A DNA stretch of 64,000 nt from Liolophura sinensis (lineage: Eukaryota > Mollusca > Polyplacophora > Chitonida > Chitonidae): assembly GCF_032854445.1 (NCBI RefSeq), contig NC_088305.1, positions 6,017,606-6,081,605 of the forward strand. Direction: 5' to 3'. This document shows positions 31,960 to 44,060 of the stretch, in pieces. A model generated the notes under the pieces. It was not told where the DNA came from. It searched no databases and worked only from the letters and a program-made list of their open reading frames with translations. The position numbers and the translations under genes were made by a program. Position 1 is the first letter of the stretch. Each line of letters begins with the position of its first letter.

Positions 31960-32137
31960 CTAAAACATATAGGGGTTGCAAGTCACATTCATTTTTTGAT
32001 CCTTGCATACAGCACCGGACATATAGCGAATTTTTCACTTATATGATGGCTGTTAAATTTATGGGTAGAGGAAAGCAAAGTGTTTGGCGTAAACCACCAA
32101 CCTTTTGCAAATTAGAGAGGAACTTTCTCACATGTGA

Positions 32138-32495
32138 CCGGCCCGGATAGCAGAGTTGGTAGAGCGTCCGCTTCGGCAGCGGTAGATCCAGGATCAATCC
32201 TTGATCGAGTCACACCTAAGACTTTAAAGGTTTAAAGTTGTGGCTTTCTCGCTTGGCGCTCAGCGTGGAAGGGATAGTGCAACGACTGATTGACCCGTAT
32301 CAGTATAATGGCTCGGGCGAGCGGGCTTATTTGCCTTCGGTTAATCGTCTCAGTAAAGCAGCACTAGATAAAAGAGGGGTGGAAATCCGCCCTGCAAGAA
32401 GGAGGTACATTACATACACCCTAAGGATTCCTTCGTCGTCATATGACTGAAAAATTGTTGAGCATGACGTTAAACCTCAATCACTCACTCACTCT
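32138..32495 (+). repeat. SINE family B, full length
   Basis: It runs from the tRNA-like head GGCCCGGATAGCAGAGTTGG to the ACCTCAATCACTCACTCAC tail. Confidence 0.85.
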
Positions 32496-32822
32496 CAGAT
32501 GTGACGTACAGATATGTACACCATAGTGGTCTTCAACGAAGATTACCGCTTAATGTCACCCCGGCATCACAAGCAGTGACGAATGGAGCATCTACAAATT
32601 CGCTGTCCAAGGCGGGGTTTGAACCTCAAGCGCCAGACCACAACTCGTTGTGATGTTTACGATTTGACTTTTGGCTGCAAGATCACCACGAAATTTATTG
32701 ACAGTTAAATGACCTACAAGTACACGAATGTATTTTATATCATCTGCTTAGTATAAACGAAGACTGTCAGTTTATAAAAGCCAATCCTGAAGGCGTAAGA
32801 ATTTGCACATGGAAATTTTTAC

Positions 32823-32906
32823 CTTTTCCACGGACTCAATGTCGCCCTCCAGGACAGCTGTTAGTGAGCCCACGTGGTTTTGAGGTTCGTCAAACCACGC
32901 TATATC
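32823..32906 (-). CDS. ABCB1-like: ABCB-like exon 3 (DIAWFDEP motif)
   Basis: 28 codons, phase 0 at both ends. DIAWFDEPQNHVGSLTAVL matches the conserved D-x-x-WFD-x-P...G-x-L loop following TM8. Confidence 0.92.
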
Positions 32907-33089
32907 CTGAGAATAAAACGACGGTTTAAACGATATGCTTTGTTACAAATGAAGTTTTTCCTTAAAAAGTACATAGAGAGTTCTGAATAAACGAATGGAT
33001 TATTAAAGTCTATTGTCAGTATTTCAGCCGCAACGTGGCAAGAGCATGTACGACACAGAACCCAGCGAATTGCCAGAAGAATTTAGATC

Positions 33090-33970
33090 TAGGCGTCGAA
33101 ACAGACACTCATATACCAGCCGTCAACCAATAAGGGCGTTCCAGGTCAACAATCGCAAGGCCATTTCACAAAACGACGTTTAACACAAACCTCCAAAAAA
33201 CTAAGAAAGTATATAACGTACGAAAATAGGACAGAATCATGCAAAGAGAAGAAGACAACAGTTTTCAATGATGTTTGGAAGACGCAAGGTGTGTTCCAGG
33301 GCGACTGAGTGAAATCAGTATTTAAATCGTCTACCATGCTAGAATATAAGCGTCAAGTCCGACATTCCTATACCATTCGTAGAATATCAGTTGTCGATAA
33401 CAAAATATGTATCTCAGCTGCGCCTTGATTGCAACATGTTCATATATCCAACATGACGATCTTATTCAACACGATAACTATACAGCCTCCAGTTCCCGGT
33501 TAAGCGGACTCGGACACAATTATGAAGCAAAGCCCCAAAGCTTCTAAACGCTTTGTCCATATCAACTTACAAGAGAATTATTCTCTTTGTAAACTTAAGA
33601 AACTTGGAGTGAAGGCGTTTGATGGTATTAACTTGACACACAAGTGTTTGCAGTAACAACTTGTGACGTTGATTGAAATCGTCCCACAACACGCAGGATC
33701 TAACAAATGCTACAAGCGAGATATGTACACGGCATGTCCAGGACCCTTCGGTATATTGCTGTCCAAGTAAGGATAATTTACATTGTCAAAATTGAAACTA
33801 TCCCTCTTCTCGTAAAGCCTGCGAAAGAGGAAATCGTTTTGGTCTACAAATATAGGTCCACATAAATTGTTGAACCTGGACAGTCTGTGGTTTCGTTTAA
33901 ACCCAGCGAAGGTGGGTAAATATCTGTCACAGCCTTTGCTATGCATGGACTGTTTAAACCAGCAGACCAT
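33090..33970 (-). mobile_element. Retrotransposon fragment, end of reverse-transcriptase ORF plus 3' UTR
   Basis: Minus-strand residues FLFRRLYEKRDSFNFDNVNY then YLDSNIPKG...VYISRL resemble the C-terminal region of a common animal retroelement polymerase (FxYDKRDDFNFxIVNFP...VYISQLIR). The frame breaks after ISRL; a one-base shift continues VAFVRSCVLWDDFNQRHK. The non-coding 3' part matches 4560-4930 and 14265-14375. I cannot assign the clade. It is a dead copy in an intron of the ABCB-like locus. Confidence 0.7.
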
Positions 33971-34435
33971 CGATATACCGTTTAGTGAATCAGACAGTTC
34001 GGGTCTGGCGAAGATTACTCATTCATGGATTCTGCGTATAGTCAGATTCATATGAGAACAGGCATAGGTCGGCCAAAAGGGGCACAATTTGTATCTATGG
34101 GTATACCTATGTATACACTGTTGCAAGACCAATCTTAAACACCATTTTTACAGAATTTGCAATTTCCTCATATTTCAAAGAATTGAAAATGTATAAAATA
34201 TTGTAAGAATTCTGTTCACAATCCTCCGTTGTAACTACACAGACGCTATGGCAAGGGCTTAAATCGTGCAAAAGTCATTAATTTCTTATCACATTTTAGT
34301 ATGAGCTAAAGAAGAAAGATGAACATAATCCTACTTCTGCAATGACCAGTGTAACTTCCTGTAATGATAAAACAGATGAGAAAATTCCTATGTGAGGTCG
34401 CAGACAATATTAGGGCTACAGTGAGGCCGCGAGGA

Positions 34436-34703
34436 ATGGTAATGCAGTAGTAACATGGCAACAATGGTAATGCAGTGGTAACGAGGCAACAATGGTAATG
34501 CAGTAGTGACATGACAACAATGGTAATGCAGTAGTAACATGGCAACAATGGTAATGCAGTAGTAACATGGCAACAATGGTAATGGAGTAGTGACATGACA
34601 ACAATGGTAATGCAGTAGTGACATGACAACAATGGTAATGCAGTGGTAACATGGCAACAATGGTAATGCAGTAGTAATATGACAACAATGGTAATGCAGT
34701 AGC
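34436..34703. repeat. 28 bp minisatellite, about 10 copies
   Basis: The unit contains GGTAATGCAGTAGTAACATG with alternating ATGGCAACAAT and ATGACAACAAT ends. It begins about 110 bases after ABCB-like exon 2 (in transcript order). The minus-strand HYHCC-type repeats are artefacts. Confidence 0.94.
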
Positions 34704-34813
34704 ACGCCTATAAACATACAAACCGCGACATTCAATATCTGTTGCTTTTCTGTTGATTTCTTTTTAAATTTGGACAAGATGACACTACATATCTCACCAG
34801 TCCTTTGTGTTAC

Positions 34814-34891
34814 CTGCCTCAGCATTGGCCTGAATACCAGAATCCTCATGCGCGATGTCAACCTGGCTCCGGCCAATCCAAAACACAGATC
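34814..34891 (-). CDS. ABCB1-like: ABCB-like exon 2 (intracellular loop after TM8)
   Basis: 26 codons, phase 0 at both ends, CCTTCCAG|GAT to AGGCAG|GTAACA. It ends LTSRMRILVFRPMLRQ, the counterpart of the ABCB1 loop LTKRLRYMVFRSMLRQ. Confidence 0.9.
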
Positions 34892-35632
34892 CTGGAAGGG
34901 ATAAAATGTATTCTATCATTTTCAAAAAAGATCTTCCAACATTTCTATAAAAATATAATTCAGATACACCACTACCGCCTTAGATTAGTTAACTGATCTA
35001 CGTGTGAGATAAATATCTTTTCAATGTATTTGTTAGGCGTCATGAGTGACCAAATGCGTGTGACGAGAGAACGGACTGAACGAGACGTCTTGTGGATTTG
35101 TAAGCAGAGCTGCGACCCGCGGAATGAAACTTCCACCAATCAGAACCGCTAGCGTCAGACCAATCAGCGCCCAGGTCCCAAAATCGGACAAATCAGCCAC
35201 CAGGCACCCCAGAATTACAAGCGTTTGACAAGAGCAGGTAACTGCGTCAGATTTTTAAATGAAGTGCGCTCTGACTCTGGTTTGGGGTTATCCCTGGCGG
35301 AGCAAAATTTTATCAAACTGAACCTTAGAGCAATCTCGGACTACAAGAAGTAATGATTCAGCCAATCCCGTGACGCACTACCACGCCGAACAATAACTGG
35401 ATTTAACCGGTTGTGACTGAACATTGAACATTTGACTATGTATTAAAAGTTTATATCTAATAAAGGGCAAAAATAGACATAAAACCTTCCAATTATCGTT
35501 TTTCTGGCAACAAAAAGCAACTAATCGTATGTACTTGACAGCATGCTAAAGGTTTATTGGTTTAAAATAATGGTTTTATTTCTTACTTGTTGAAACACAT
35601 TTATGTCACGCAGATACAAAAACCTTTCCTAC

Positions 35633-35737
35633 CTGCGTAGTTTTGAAGAACCACATGCATGCTCCAATACAGACAAGAATTCCCCCAAGAAAATAGGTCT
35701 GCCTTATTTGTTCCTCTGCGTCTTGGAAGGTGAATGG
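35633..35737 (-). CDS. ABCB1-like: ABCB-like exon 1 of 11 found (TM8 region)
   Basis: The acceptor is GTAATAG|CCA and the donor ACGCAG|GTAGGA, phase 0 at both ends, 35 codons. AEEQIRQTYFLGGILVCIG matches the segment before and into TM8. No TM7 exon is recognisable upstream. Confidence 0.8.
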
Positions 35738-36154
35738 CTATTACAGCAAAAGAAACGTAACTTCTATGATTAATTTTGCCTTAACATGACATTGTTAAAG
35801 TAACAATAATAACACAAAAATATGAGATTTAGAAGGTCTAAATATATTGTTAATCCTCCAATAGCTATCAAATCCTCAAATCAAAGCAAACGAGAAGTAT
35901 TGGTTGTACACGAGATAAGGGATCTGGCACTCAGCGTAGTTTGACAGCATACATCGTAAGAGATTTCGAACTTAAAGATGACTCAAAAAATTGCATAAGG
36001 GCCCTCGCTTGATCTGGACAACTAACTATATAAATGACATCAAACTGCACGTATGGTAAGCCATATCGAATGTCAGTCACTTATATTTAGTAACAGCGGA
36101 CCGAATATGGTTGCAAATAATACGTACTCTTGCCCACTCACTCGAAGCAGAGTC
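35738..36154. other. No feature recognised
   Basis: If the ABCB gene were complete its TM7 exon should lie near here. I find no frame with an EWP motif plus a hydrophobic span and splice sites. Confidence 0.4.
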
Positions 36155-36402
36155 ATCTGTGGCCGAGGTGGTGGCGCACTATCCCAGGAGCCTCTTACAA
36201 ATACGGTTGCCGTGAGGTCAAGTTTAGCTCATGCTGGCTTCCTCTCAAGCCGGAAGTAGGGCGGCCTGTCAGCAACCTGTGGATTATTGTCGAGGGTTTC
36301 CCATTGGCTCAGAACGGGCTTCCTCCTACTATACTGCTGGCCGCCGTTGTATCAGTGAAATACTCTTAAGAACAGTGTAAAACACCAATCAGATAAATAA
36401 AT
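36155..36402 (+). repeat. SINE family A, full length, diverged
   Basis: The head is GTGGCCGAGGTGGTGGCGCA, the body includes CTGGCCGCCGTTGTATCAG, and the end is GTGTAAAACACCAATCAG plus TAAA units. Confidence 0.8.
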
Positions 36403-36669
36403 CATTCGAAGCAATATCATGCATCACTTACCCTTAGCCCCCAATCCTACCGCGGAGGATCATGTGATTGGTCACAACAGCGTCTTCGCTCTAGCACTTG
36501 TTTGTGCGAAACTCATCTCAAATTACCCACCAAAGATGCCACTTATCTGAATGGATGACCGCTTATATAGCGAACATGCAAAATCATGGCTCTCAACGAA
36601 ACTTCGGAACGGTTATTTCCGTCATGACATGCTGTTGTATGAAATGGCAAAGTTTGTCTCTCTTTTCTA

Positions 36670-36762
36670 CAATTTCCACCCACCATAATGCTTGCCGTCG
36701 TCATATAAGTGATATATTCTTGATTACGGCGCAAAACTCCAATGAAATAAATAAACAAATAG
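36670..36762 (+). repeat. SINE family A, 3' fragment
   Basis: CACCCACCATAATGCTTGCC to AAAATAAATAAACAAATAG-like tail. Confidence 0.75.
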
Positions 36763-38729
36763 ATGAAGAACCTGATCTCATCTTTCAGGTAATTATCGTT
36801 TAAAGGGACATATTGCCGACGGCAAAAACTTGTGCTGCTATTTTAAACGTCATTGTTATATAGTACATTAACCCTCAGCACTGAGAGGCTCTAGTAAGGA
36901 AACAGAGCTGTTTGAACCGGTGTCGGTATAGTGTGATAGAGTGGGTGCCATGTCTGGTGTCGTCGGCATGACACTTCATTGCAGCATTTTGGCAACGTGG
37001 ACTTGTCCTGGCACAAAAAGACGCAGTATACGTAAACACACCTAATGACTCCTAGTCGTCATATGACTAAAAACGTACGACTTAAACCCAAGCATACCTA
37101 TTCAAATAGCTAAGACTTCCAGATGTCTACTGATATGTACAGTTATCATATATGTATATGACTGTGAATAGACAATCGAGTGTTCAATTTTACCGGTGGT
37201 TTCCCATCGAGCACACACCCTCTCAAGTTACCATATATAAAATTTATTTTGCAGTCAGCCATAGATATGCCACTGGGCATTTATTTCTACATACTTTAAT
37301 TTTCATATAAAAGGAAAATGTGTAGAGACATGCCCGAAAGATTGACTTTTTGAGTGGTTTATCTATCCTCGTAGTGAAGAAGACGGGAGATGTTCAGTGA
37401 ACTTAAATGTCAGACACGTTGTAATTATGCAGCCAACCATGTATTTCCGTTCTGTCGTACAGATCGTTGGGAATGACGAATACTCCGTAATACACGGTCG
37501 ATAGAAAAGAAGATCATATTGGGTTTAGTGGACTTTAGATTCGATGTTAAACTGTCTTATGCGATCCATTCACGAACAAACATTGTATTGGGGTAATTTT
37601 TGCGCTGTCACATTTTTGCATATTATTTTGTCGGGTGGACAGTTAACACCAGTGACGGATTTCCCCGTCTAATTCTCTAAGTTCTGAAATTCTTTGAGCA
37701 ATATACCCCTTAAATACAGGATCAAATATTATGAACTATGTCGGCATAAAACAACAATATAGTTATACTTCTTGGTAAATTCAGTGTACAAGGTAGTTGG
37801 CCATATATGAATGGCGAAACTCTTTGTACCTTCAATTTAAACAGACAAAATAAATGTTTCGATCGAATGGAATAAATCACCTTGTTTCAGTTTGGACAAT
37901 TTGTATTCATGCGTGTTACATGCGTATTATGTGACTACGTATTCATTTGTCTTAAAAGTTACCCAGTTTTATAAAGTGTGTTACCTTTGCATGTGGTTTT
38001 GTTTATATGACTAAATAGTTTTCATTTATATGATTGCGATCAGTTTGTAAGTGGAAGAAAGGAGGGTTCGAGGAAGAAACAATGGAAGCTTAACAAGTTA
38101 CTGATACACTAGAGTCATAGAACACTTATTGTCGCCCAGGATTCACAAAAAGTGAGAATTGGGAAATATACAAACTATTCGCAGCTTCAACTTTTGGCCC
38201 TCTTTCACGTAATTGTCGTTTAGCAGGCAACAGATGTTATTACAGCAGCAAAGTTAAGATGGGGAAAATTAAAAGAAATAAAGTCCACATAGCGCGGAAA
38301 ATGGTACCCCATTCAGTATATAAGGTGGTGTGTTATTATTTTTGTAAATTGAAGCATTTTGTACTTTCAGTTCACACAGACAAAGCAAAACTAACCATTA
38401 CCTGTAAATTAACTTTTTACCTTTAGCAATAAAAGAGTTCGTTCTCGAAACTCCCCTATTATAATTCTGACTTAATATTGGCTTTTCATTTGACATGCTG
38501 GTCAAGATATATTGCCTCTACAGTTAACAAATACTGTACTGTACTTGGAGTGAGAGACATGAGCTGTGCTATGCCGGTCTATATTATTATTGTTATTATA
38601 ATTATTAGTTGTTGTCGTAGACGTAATAGCATTATTATTTAATTTCAACGATGTTTTAAGCATAGTTTATTCACTATTAGAGCAAAAGATCATAGCGACC
38701 ACATTCCCTGCACATCATTTTATCATTTT
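36763..38729. other. AT-rich intergenic DNA, no gene recognised
   Basis: It contains only a SINE B tail fragment at 37033-37095 (CATATGACTAAAAACGTACG). I see no exon of the missing ABCB N-terminal half. Confidence 0.4.
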
Positions 38730-38845
38730 CCCCCGAGGTTCTGCTTGGTTTCATCCCACCATAATGTTGACCACCGTCGCATAAGTGAAATATTCTTGTG
38801 TACGGCGTAAAACACCAGTCAAATAAATAAATCAATAAATCAGTA
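38730..38845 (+). repeat. SINE family A, 3' half
   Basis: CCCACCATAATGTTGACCAC to GTACGGCGTAAAACACCAGT and TAAA/TCAA tail. Confidence 0.85.
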
Positions 38846-39065
38846 AAAGGAACAGCATTTTTGTCTTAGAATTTAACTCATTAAATCAACATTTCATCGC
38901 CTGTAGACGAGTGTCGTCAGCAGGCATATGTGATGGGTGGATCATACTGGGGAACCCACAGGAAATCACCCGCCTTTGGCAACTAACTAAAATAAACCTC
39001 ACATGTATCGCTGAGATTTTCACGCCTAAAGCGATATCAGCGTATTGTGGTATTGGTGGAAGTTA

Positions 39066-39505
39066 AATAGTCCCCAAAGTTAAATGATCCTAAAAGTTAA
39101 ATGATCCTCAACGTTAAATGATCCCCAAAGTTCAATGATCCCCAAAGTTAAATGATCCCCAAAGTTCAATGATCCCCAAAGTTAAATGATCGCCACAGTT
39201 AAATGATCCTCAAAGTTAAATGATCCTCAACGTTAAATGATCCCCAAAGTTCAATGATCCCCAAAGTTAAATGATCCCCAAAGTTCAATGATCCCCAAAG
39301 TTAAATGATCGCCACAGTTAAATGATCCCCACAGTTAAATGATTTCCAAAGTTAAATGATCCCTACAGTTAAATGATCCCCACAGTTAAATGATCTCCAA
39401 AGTTAAATGATCCCTAAAGTTAAATGATCCTCACAGTTAAATGATCTCCAAAGTTAAATGATCCCTACAGTTAAATGATCCCCACAGTTAAATGATCTCC
39501 AAAGA
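39066..39505. repeat. 17 bp minisatellite, about 26 copies
   Basis: The unit is AGTTAAATGATCCCCAA with C/T/A variants. A block with AGTTCAATG variants is duplicated at about 119 bp spacing (39105 and 39224). Confidence 0.95.
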
Positions 39506-41059
39506 ACGTTATGTATATGACCACCTTAAAGTCCAGAGTACCAAGGGTGGGGTTACCATTACCCTATGTGTCTAAGCAATTGGCAGATAACGATCTTGCA
39601 TTCGCCGACAGCAAGTGATTAAACGACTGACAGATTGGTTGTTGCTTAAACATAAATTAAGAATTTTCCATTATTAAGAAATAGATGCCCGGGATAACCA
39701 CAGACCATTCGCAAGATATTGTAAGCCAGCGAACGATGAAATGTCAATATCTGCAATAAATGTCAAATGAATGCCACATACCAGCTCAAAGATTCTAACC
39801 TTCTTCACCGCCGTAGGCTGTCTGGATTGGCCTTTTTTTCCATTGGCAGCCCTGAGAATATCGAAGCAAGCTTCATCCGGAACAAATGCACGATTTATCT
39901 GGTAAGATCTTGTACATTTATTATTACCCTTTCACAAAGACGGGATCACTTCTGAAGAGAAAAACCTGGGTCGTTTTTCCACTAATACATTGTCCATTAC
40001 TGCTACAAGTTCCCTTGTGGTTTTGACAATCATTCCTTTTACCAGTATCGTCTGTAACGCTGTTTCCTTTATCCACACTATGCGCCATTTTCTTCCACGC
40101 TTGCTTTAAAGTAAATTATTTAATGTTTCAGTGTGACAAGAACTAAACCAGAATGAGATGTGCGCGTGGTCAAATCATAGCTGACAAGCCGTAACATGAA
40201 AACTGTGAGACTAAAATATAGTCTGTTGTAGTCTGTTTTTTGTTCATTGTTAAAAAGTTAATGATGTCCTGTATACTGTGACCTCTTATCACCTGACTCC
40301 TGTGTACAATACTAGAATTGTTTTTTCCAAATAACGATCACAGTTTATTTTAGGCACATTTCAACTAGCACAACTAGTGTTAATTCAGTCTATGCTACAT
40401 GATACCCCCGTCCAATGCTCTCGAGTGTATTGCTCTGTTTACTCAAAAACTAAATAGCGTTAGAACATTGCATTCTCTAGAAAAACTACTCTATAAAAAC
40501 AAGGTACAAATCTGGACATCCACAGCAGCATGTGTATAGCTTTCTTATAGTAGTTATAGAGATACTTATATAGTAGTTTTTGAGATACCAAAGTGTCTCT
40601 ACTTGTATGATAGACATATGCTATACACCCCAAACCCTGGCCCCTATGCTTTGCTTTTTTTACCCAACCCTGATTAAGCCACTTGTAATCTGCTACATTT
40701 GAACAATTACATAAACTGTTAGAAAAAACCCTACTTGAGTTAAATTGACAAAAGGCTGTATTTTCCAGGTTACCTTTGACCATATGCGATCTATCATACT
40801 CTCGTCGCTGCCTGGTTTTTCTTCACATGCTGTTTGTCTCAGATTTATTTAATTAATATTACTTATACGCAACTTTTCCCCAAATAGCTACACGGCTTTT
40901 TGCCAAAATACCGCTATTTTTCTCTTCTGCAGTGGCTGGAAGGATGAAATATGACAAGTTTTGACATTTCGCCTATATATGCAAGTATGTTTATATATAT
41001 ATGCCTAGCTCTCCATCATCAGTTGATTGCCCTCTTGCCAGTTCGAGCAAAGAGAACAA
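39506..41059. other. Intergenic DNA, no gene I can support
   Basis: A minus-strand open stretch at about 39795-39900 between CTTACCAG and AAG|GTTAGA looks exon-like but I could not match it to any family. Nothing else stands out. Confidence 0.35.
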
Positions 41060-41465
41060 TACGGACTCAAACGTTTACATGCTGACATCTGGACTTAAAA
41101 TATCCCCCAAGCAGCGTTTACATGCTGACATCTGGACTTAAAATGTCCCCCAAGCAGCGTTTACGTGCTGACATCTGGACTTAAAATGTCCCCCAAGCAG
41201 CGTTTACGTGCTGACATCTTAATCTAAGTCCCCCCCCACCCCCCCATGCAGTGTTTACATGCAGACATCTGAACTTAAAATTTCCCCCAAGCAGCTGGTG
41301 TATGCTGAAATCTGGACTTAAATTCCTCACCGTGCAGCGTTTACATGCAGACATCTGAACCTAAATTTCTCTCCACGCAGCGTTTACATGCTGACATCTG
41401 AACTTAAATTTCCCACCATGCAGAGTAAACATGCTGACACCATGCAGCGTTTACATGCTAACATC
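41060..41465. repeat. 41-43 bp minisatellite, about 9 copies
   Basis: The unit contains GCAGCGTTTACATGCTGACA and TCTGGACTTAAAATGTCCCC. Later units are degenerate. Confidence 0.92.
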
Positions 41466-41659
41466 TGTACTTCCCATCATTCATCGTAAAATATAATATG
41501 TAGATCCGGTTTTGGCCTAAATTTCTCAATGGACTTTAATAAAAAAACTTTTTAAAATAAATTTTAGAAAGTGTACATATAGCCAAATACAGTACTGTAT
41601 GTCACACATTACCTACCTTACTAGGCTGAGTTTTAAACAGATGATCTTTAGACATTTCG

Positions 41660-41850
41660 AAAACCCGCTTCGGAAGCGGTAGATCCAGGGTCAATCCTGG
41701 GTCGAGTCACACCTAAAACCTTAAAAGAGGAAGTTGTAACTTTCTCGCTTGACGCTCAGCTTGGGGATAGTGCAAGGACTGGTTGACCCGTATCAGTATA
41801 ATGGCTCGGACGGGGCACCTTAAACCGTTAAACCCCAAGCACTCACTCAG
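41660..41850 (+). repeat. SINE family B, internally deleted
   Basis: It starts in the tRNA-like head (CCCGCTTCGGAAGCGGTAGA), runs to ATGGCTCGGACGGGGC, then jumps to the TTAAACCCCAAGCACTCACT tail. Confidence 0.8.
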
Positions 41851-41894
41851 ATTTCGAAAACTCATTCGCTGTAAACTAAAACATAAGGAAATCG

Positions 41895-41895
41895 T

Positions 41896-41926
<31 letters not shown>

Positions 41927-42162
41927 TTTGGTGTTTTACGCTGTAGTCAGGAGTATTTCACTTATATTCGGACAGCATTATTGTGGAAGGAAACTGGCCA
42001 GAGCCCGGGGGAAACCCACGACCACCCCCGTTGCTTGCAGACTTTCCCACGTACGGCCGGAGAGGAAGCCAGCATGAGCTGAACTCAGCGACCGCATTGG
42101 TGATCGCGCCTTGGGTTATCGAGCCGCGCTGGCACGCTAACACCTCAGCCACGGAGGCCCCC
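41895..42162 (-). repeat. SINE family A, full length
   Basis: A tail of nine TTTA units is followed by the complete body and, at the right, the reversed tRNA-like head (CGCGCTGGCACGCTAACACC...GCCACGGAGGCC). It is the best-preserved minus-strand copy. Confidence 0.9.
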
Positions 42163-42541
42163 TATAACGAGATCACATGATAATTGTAGCACTTATTAAC
42201 AAATTATTAGTACGATATTCAAATTAATGTAATTTAATATGTACAGCACAGAGAGTAAATCCTGAGCAGCTGCAACAATGTGATAGTTGGCATATGGTCA
42301 CATGTAGCCTAATAGGTGAAATACGGCCTACTGTCAATTCTCATCAGTCAGGGCTTTATTCTAACTGTTCATGTAAATGCATAAATGGTAGCAATTTACA
42401 CGCCACCTAGCACCATGGCTTAAGTAAAATTAACTGGAATTTATTAGACATCACTGGTGTAGAAATACCAAAAACTCATTTAAAACGGTAATGCACAACA
42501 AATTCTACCCTGCTGTTAGTTGCGGGCCCTGTGCAAACATT

Positions 42542-42614
42542 GTTTCGTACCTCGTCAAATCTCTCGAATGTGCAGCAATGTGCAACATTCGAGGGATTTG
42601 ACGAGGCACGAAAC
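42542..42614. repeat. 30 bp-arm hairpin (inverted repeat, 13-base loop)
   Basis: Left arm 42542-42571 and right arm 42585-42614 are complementary at 28 of 30 positions (GTTTCGTACCTCGTC against GACGAGGCACGAAAC). It could be a foldback element end or a small hairpin RNA precursor. No transcription evidence is available. Confidence 0.8.
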
Positions 42615-42940
42615 AAGGTTCGGCGGTATCGGGTTACACAACCAACACCAAGACGAAGGTGTTAAACCCTTAATTTAAATCAATATTATCGCTAAACCTG
42701 GTACGTTTGAACACACGTACGTTGGATGGCCTTACGGTTGGAGCCTCCGTCTCAAAGTCGGGAAACATGGAACTATGTTCTTCTAGGCCTAGATACGACG
42801 GTGGTCTGGTGTATGGGTGAGGGAAACCTGAGATCCCGGAAAAAAAATCACCGACCTTGGTGCGGTAAATGACAAACCTCTTGAGTCAAGGAGCCAGCGA
42901 GCTCCCTCGATATATATATATATATATACATATTTGCGGA

Positions 42941-43168
42941 GGCCTCCGTGACTTAGTTGGTTAGCGCGCTAGGACAGCGTAATGACCCAAGGGTCTCTCA
43001 CCAATGCGGTCAAGTCCAGCCCATGCTGGCTTCCTCTCCGGTCGTACGTGGGAAGGTCTGCCAGCAACCTGCGGATGATCGTGGGTTTCCTCCCACCATA
43101 ATGCTGGCCGCCGTCGTATGAGTGAAATATCCTTGAGTACGGCGTAAAACAGCAATCAAATAAATATA
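42941..43168 (+). repeat. SINE family A, full length
   Basis: The head is GAGGCCTCCGTGACTTAGTT followed by GGTTAGCGCGCTAGGACAGC, then the body and GTACGGCGTAAAACAGCAAT. It is preceded by a short AT repeat. Confidence 0.9.
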
Positions 43169-43169
43169 T

Positions 43170-43236
43170 ATTTGCGCCTTACTCAAGAACATTTCACTTA
43201 TACTATGGCGGCCAGAGTTATGTTGGGAGAAAACCG
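43170..43236 (-). repeat. SINE family A, 3' fragment, tail to tail
   Basis: GCGCCTTACTCAAGAACATT then CGGCCAGAGTTATGTTGGGA. Together with the previous copy it makes another inverted SINE pair. Confidence 0.7.
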
Positions 43237-43884
43237 GAGATCTATATAAACAGTAACCCATGCGTATACAGATATACACAGCAACAGTTACAGTGGCCAA
43301 AGGAAAAAAAACAACAACTTTGCTTCATTCAATGCATTGTTGACAACGCGCATATTATTCAAACCATGCCCGATTGTACAATTCCAACAACAACGGTCGA
43401 TATCATACACAGATCACAGAGAACGTACTATCACAGTTTGGCACCTCAGTACATAAAAAAAAACAAAAAAACAAAAAAAAAACGGAGAAGACAAAACTTT
43501 AAAATCTGGACATTTTCAAACATAGAGTAAAATCCCATGTAAACGTTTAAATGCGGCATGACACCCAACTTGTTCTTACCTCACAATAACAGCAACAACA
43601 GATGCAGAATAAGGCCTACTGTTGTATATAGTATAATACATTGTAAAAGTAGATGTCATCTTGGTTAAAATTGAAAGGCTAACAGAAATCTCTACACTCA
43701 TTTCTACAATGGACAAAGTTCAGAGCGTTAATGGTGGGATTCAATCTGTACAACAGCCATTAAAGTATTGCTACTGTTATTTATAAATAAAGGATATAAC
43801 CATTGTCGATAAGGACATTCATATAATACAATGTAAAACATTTACGAGTGGACATGAAATACGTGTACATACTAGTTATTTCTT

Positions 43885-44060
43885 ATTTTGATTAGTGTTT
43901 TACGCCGCAATCAAGAATATTTCACCTTATACGACGGCCACCAGCATTACGATGGGAGGAAACCGGCCAGAGCCTATGGCAAAACCCACGACCCACCTCA
44001 GATTGCTGGCAAACCTTTTCACTTACGTTCGGAGAGGAAGCTAGCAGGAGCTTGACTTGA
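43885..44060 (-). repeat. SINE family A, partial
   Basis: GTGTTTTACGCCGCAATCAA to GGAGAGGAAGCTAGCAGGAG. Confidence 0.85.

Larger units (their letters stand above)
20487..35737 (-). pseudogene. ABCB1-like: ABCB1-like (P-glycoprotein) gene, C-terminal half only, damaged
   Basis: Eleven minus-strand exons encode about 533 residues that match full-length ABCB transporters from just before TM8 to the C-terminus; these ATP-driven pumps export lipophilic compounds across the plasma membrane. Order: TM8-TM12 exons, Walker A (GSSGCGKTT), Q-loop (SQEPVLF), ABC signature, Walker B/D-loop ([12 protein letters not shown]) and H-loop (IIAHRLSTV). Exon boundaries fall where I recall those of vertebrate ABCB1. 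Defects: no exon for TM1-TM7 or the first nucleotide-binding domain is recognisable before the next gene; exon 5 has a one-base loss; exon 8 has an in-frame TGA where the YPxRP Arg belongs; the exon 7/8 join is out of phase unless an unusual acceptor is used; the signature is LSGRQ. I favour a truncated, decaying paralogue. Since MINDY4 next door also lacks one base, some lesions could be assembly errors, and the N-half could lie in exons I missed. Confidence 0.6.

Noticed and set aside
34306-34876. CH-rich frames (HYHCCHVTTAL repeats)
   Set aside because: 28 bp minisatellite shadows. The real signal in the upper end is ABCB-like exon 2 in one frame only.
35100-35240. Hydrophobic minus-strand stretch (ADLSDFGTWALIGLTLAVLI) as a membrane exon
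   Set aside because: It does not match ABCB at this place in the order, and exons 1 and 2 already join directly in phase.
39795-39905. ABCB linker exon before TM7 (minus strand, EACFDILRAANG)
   Set aside because: Resemblance to the xxFxRIL...N linker is weak, no EWP-plus-helix follows, and it would need further frame changes.
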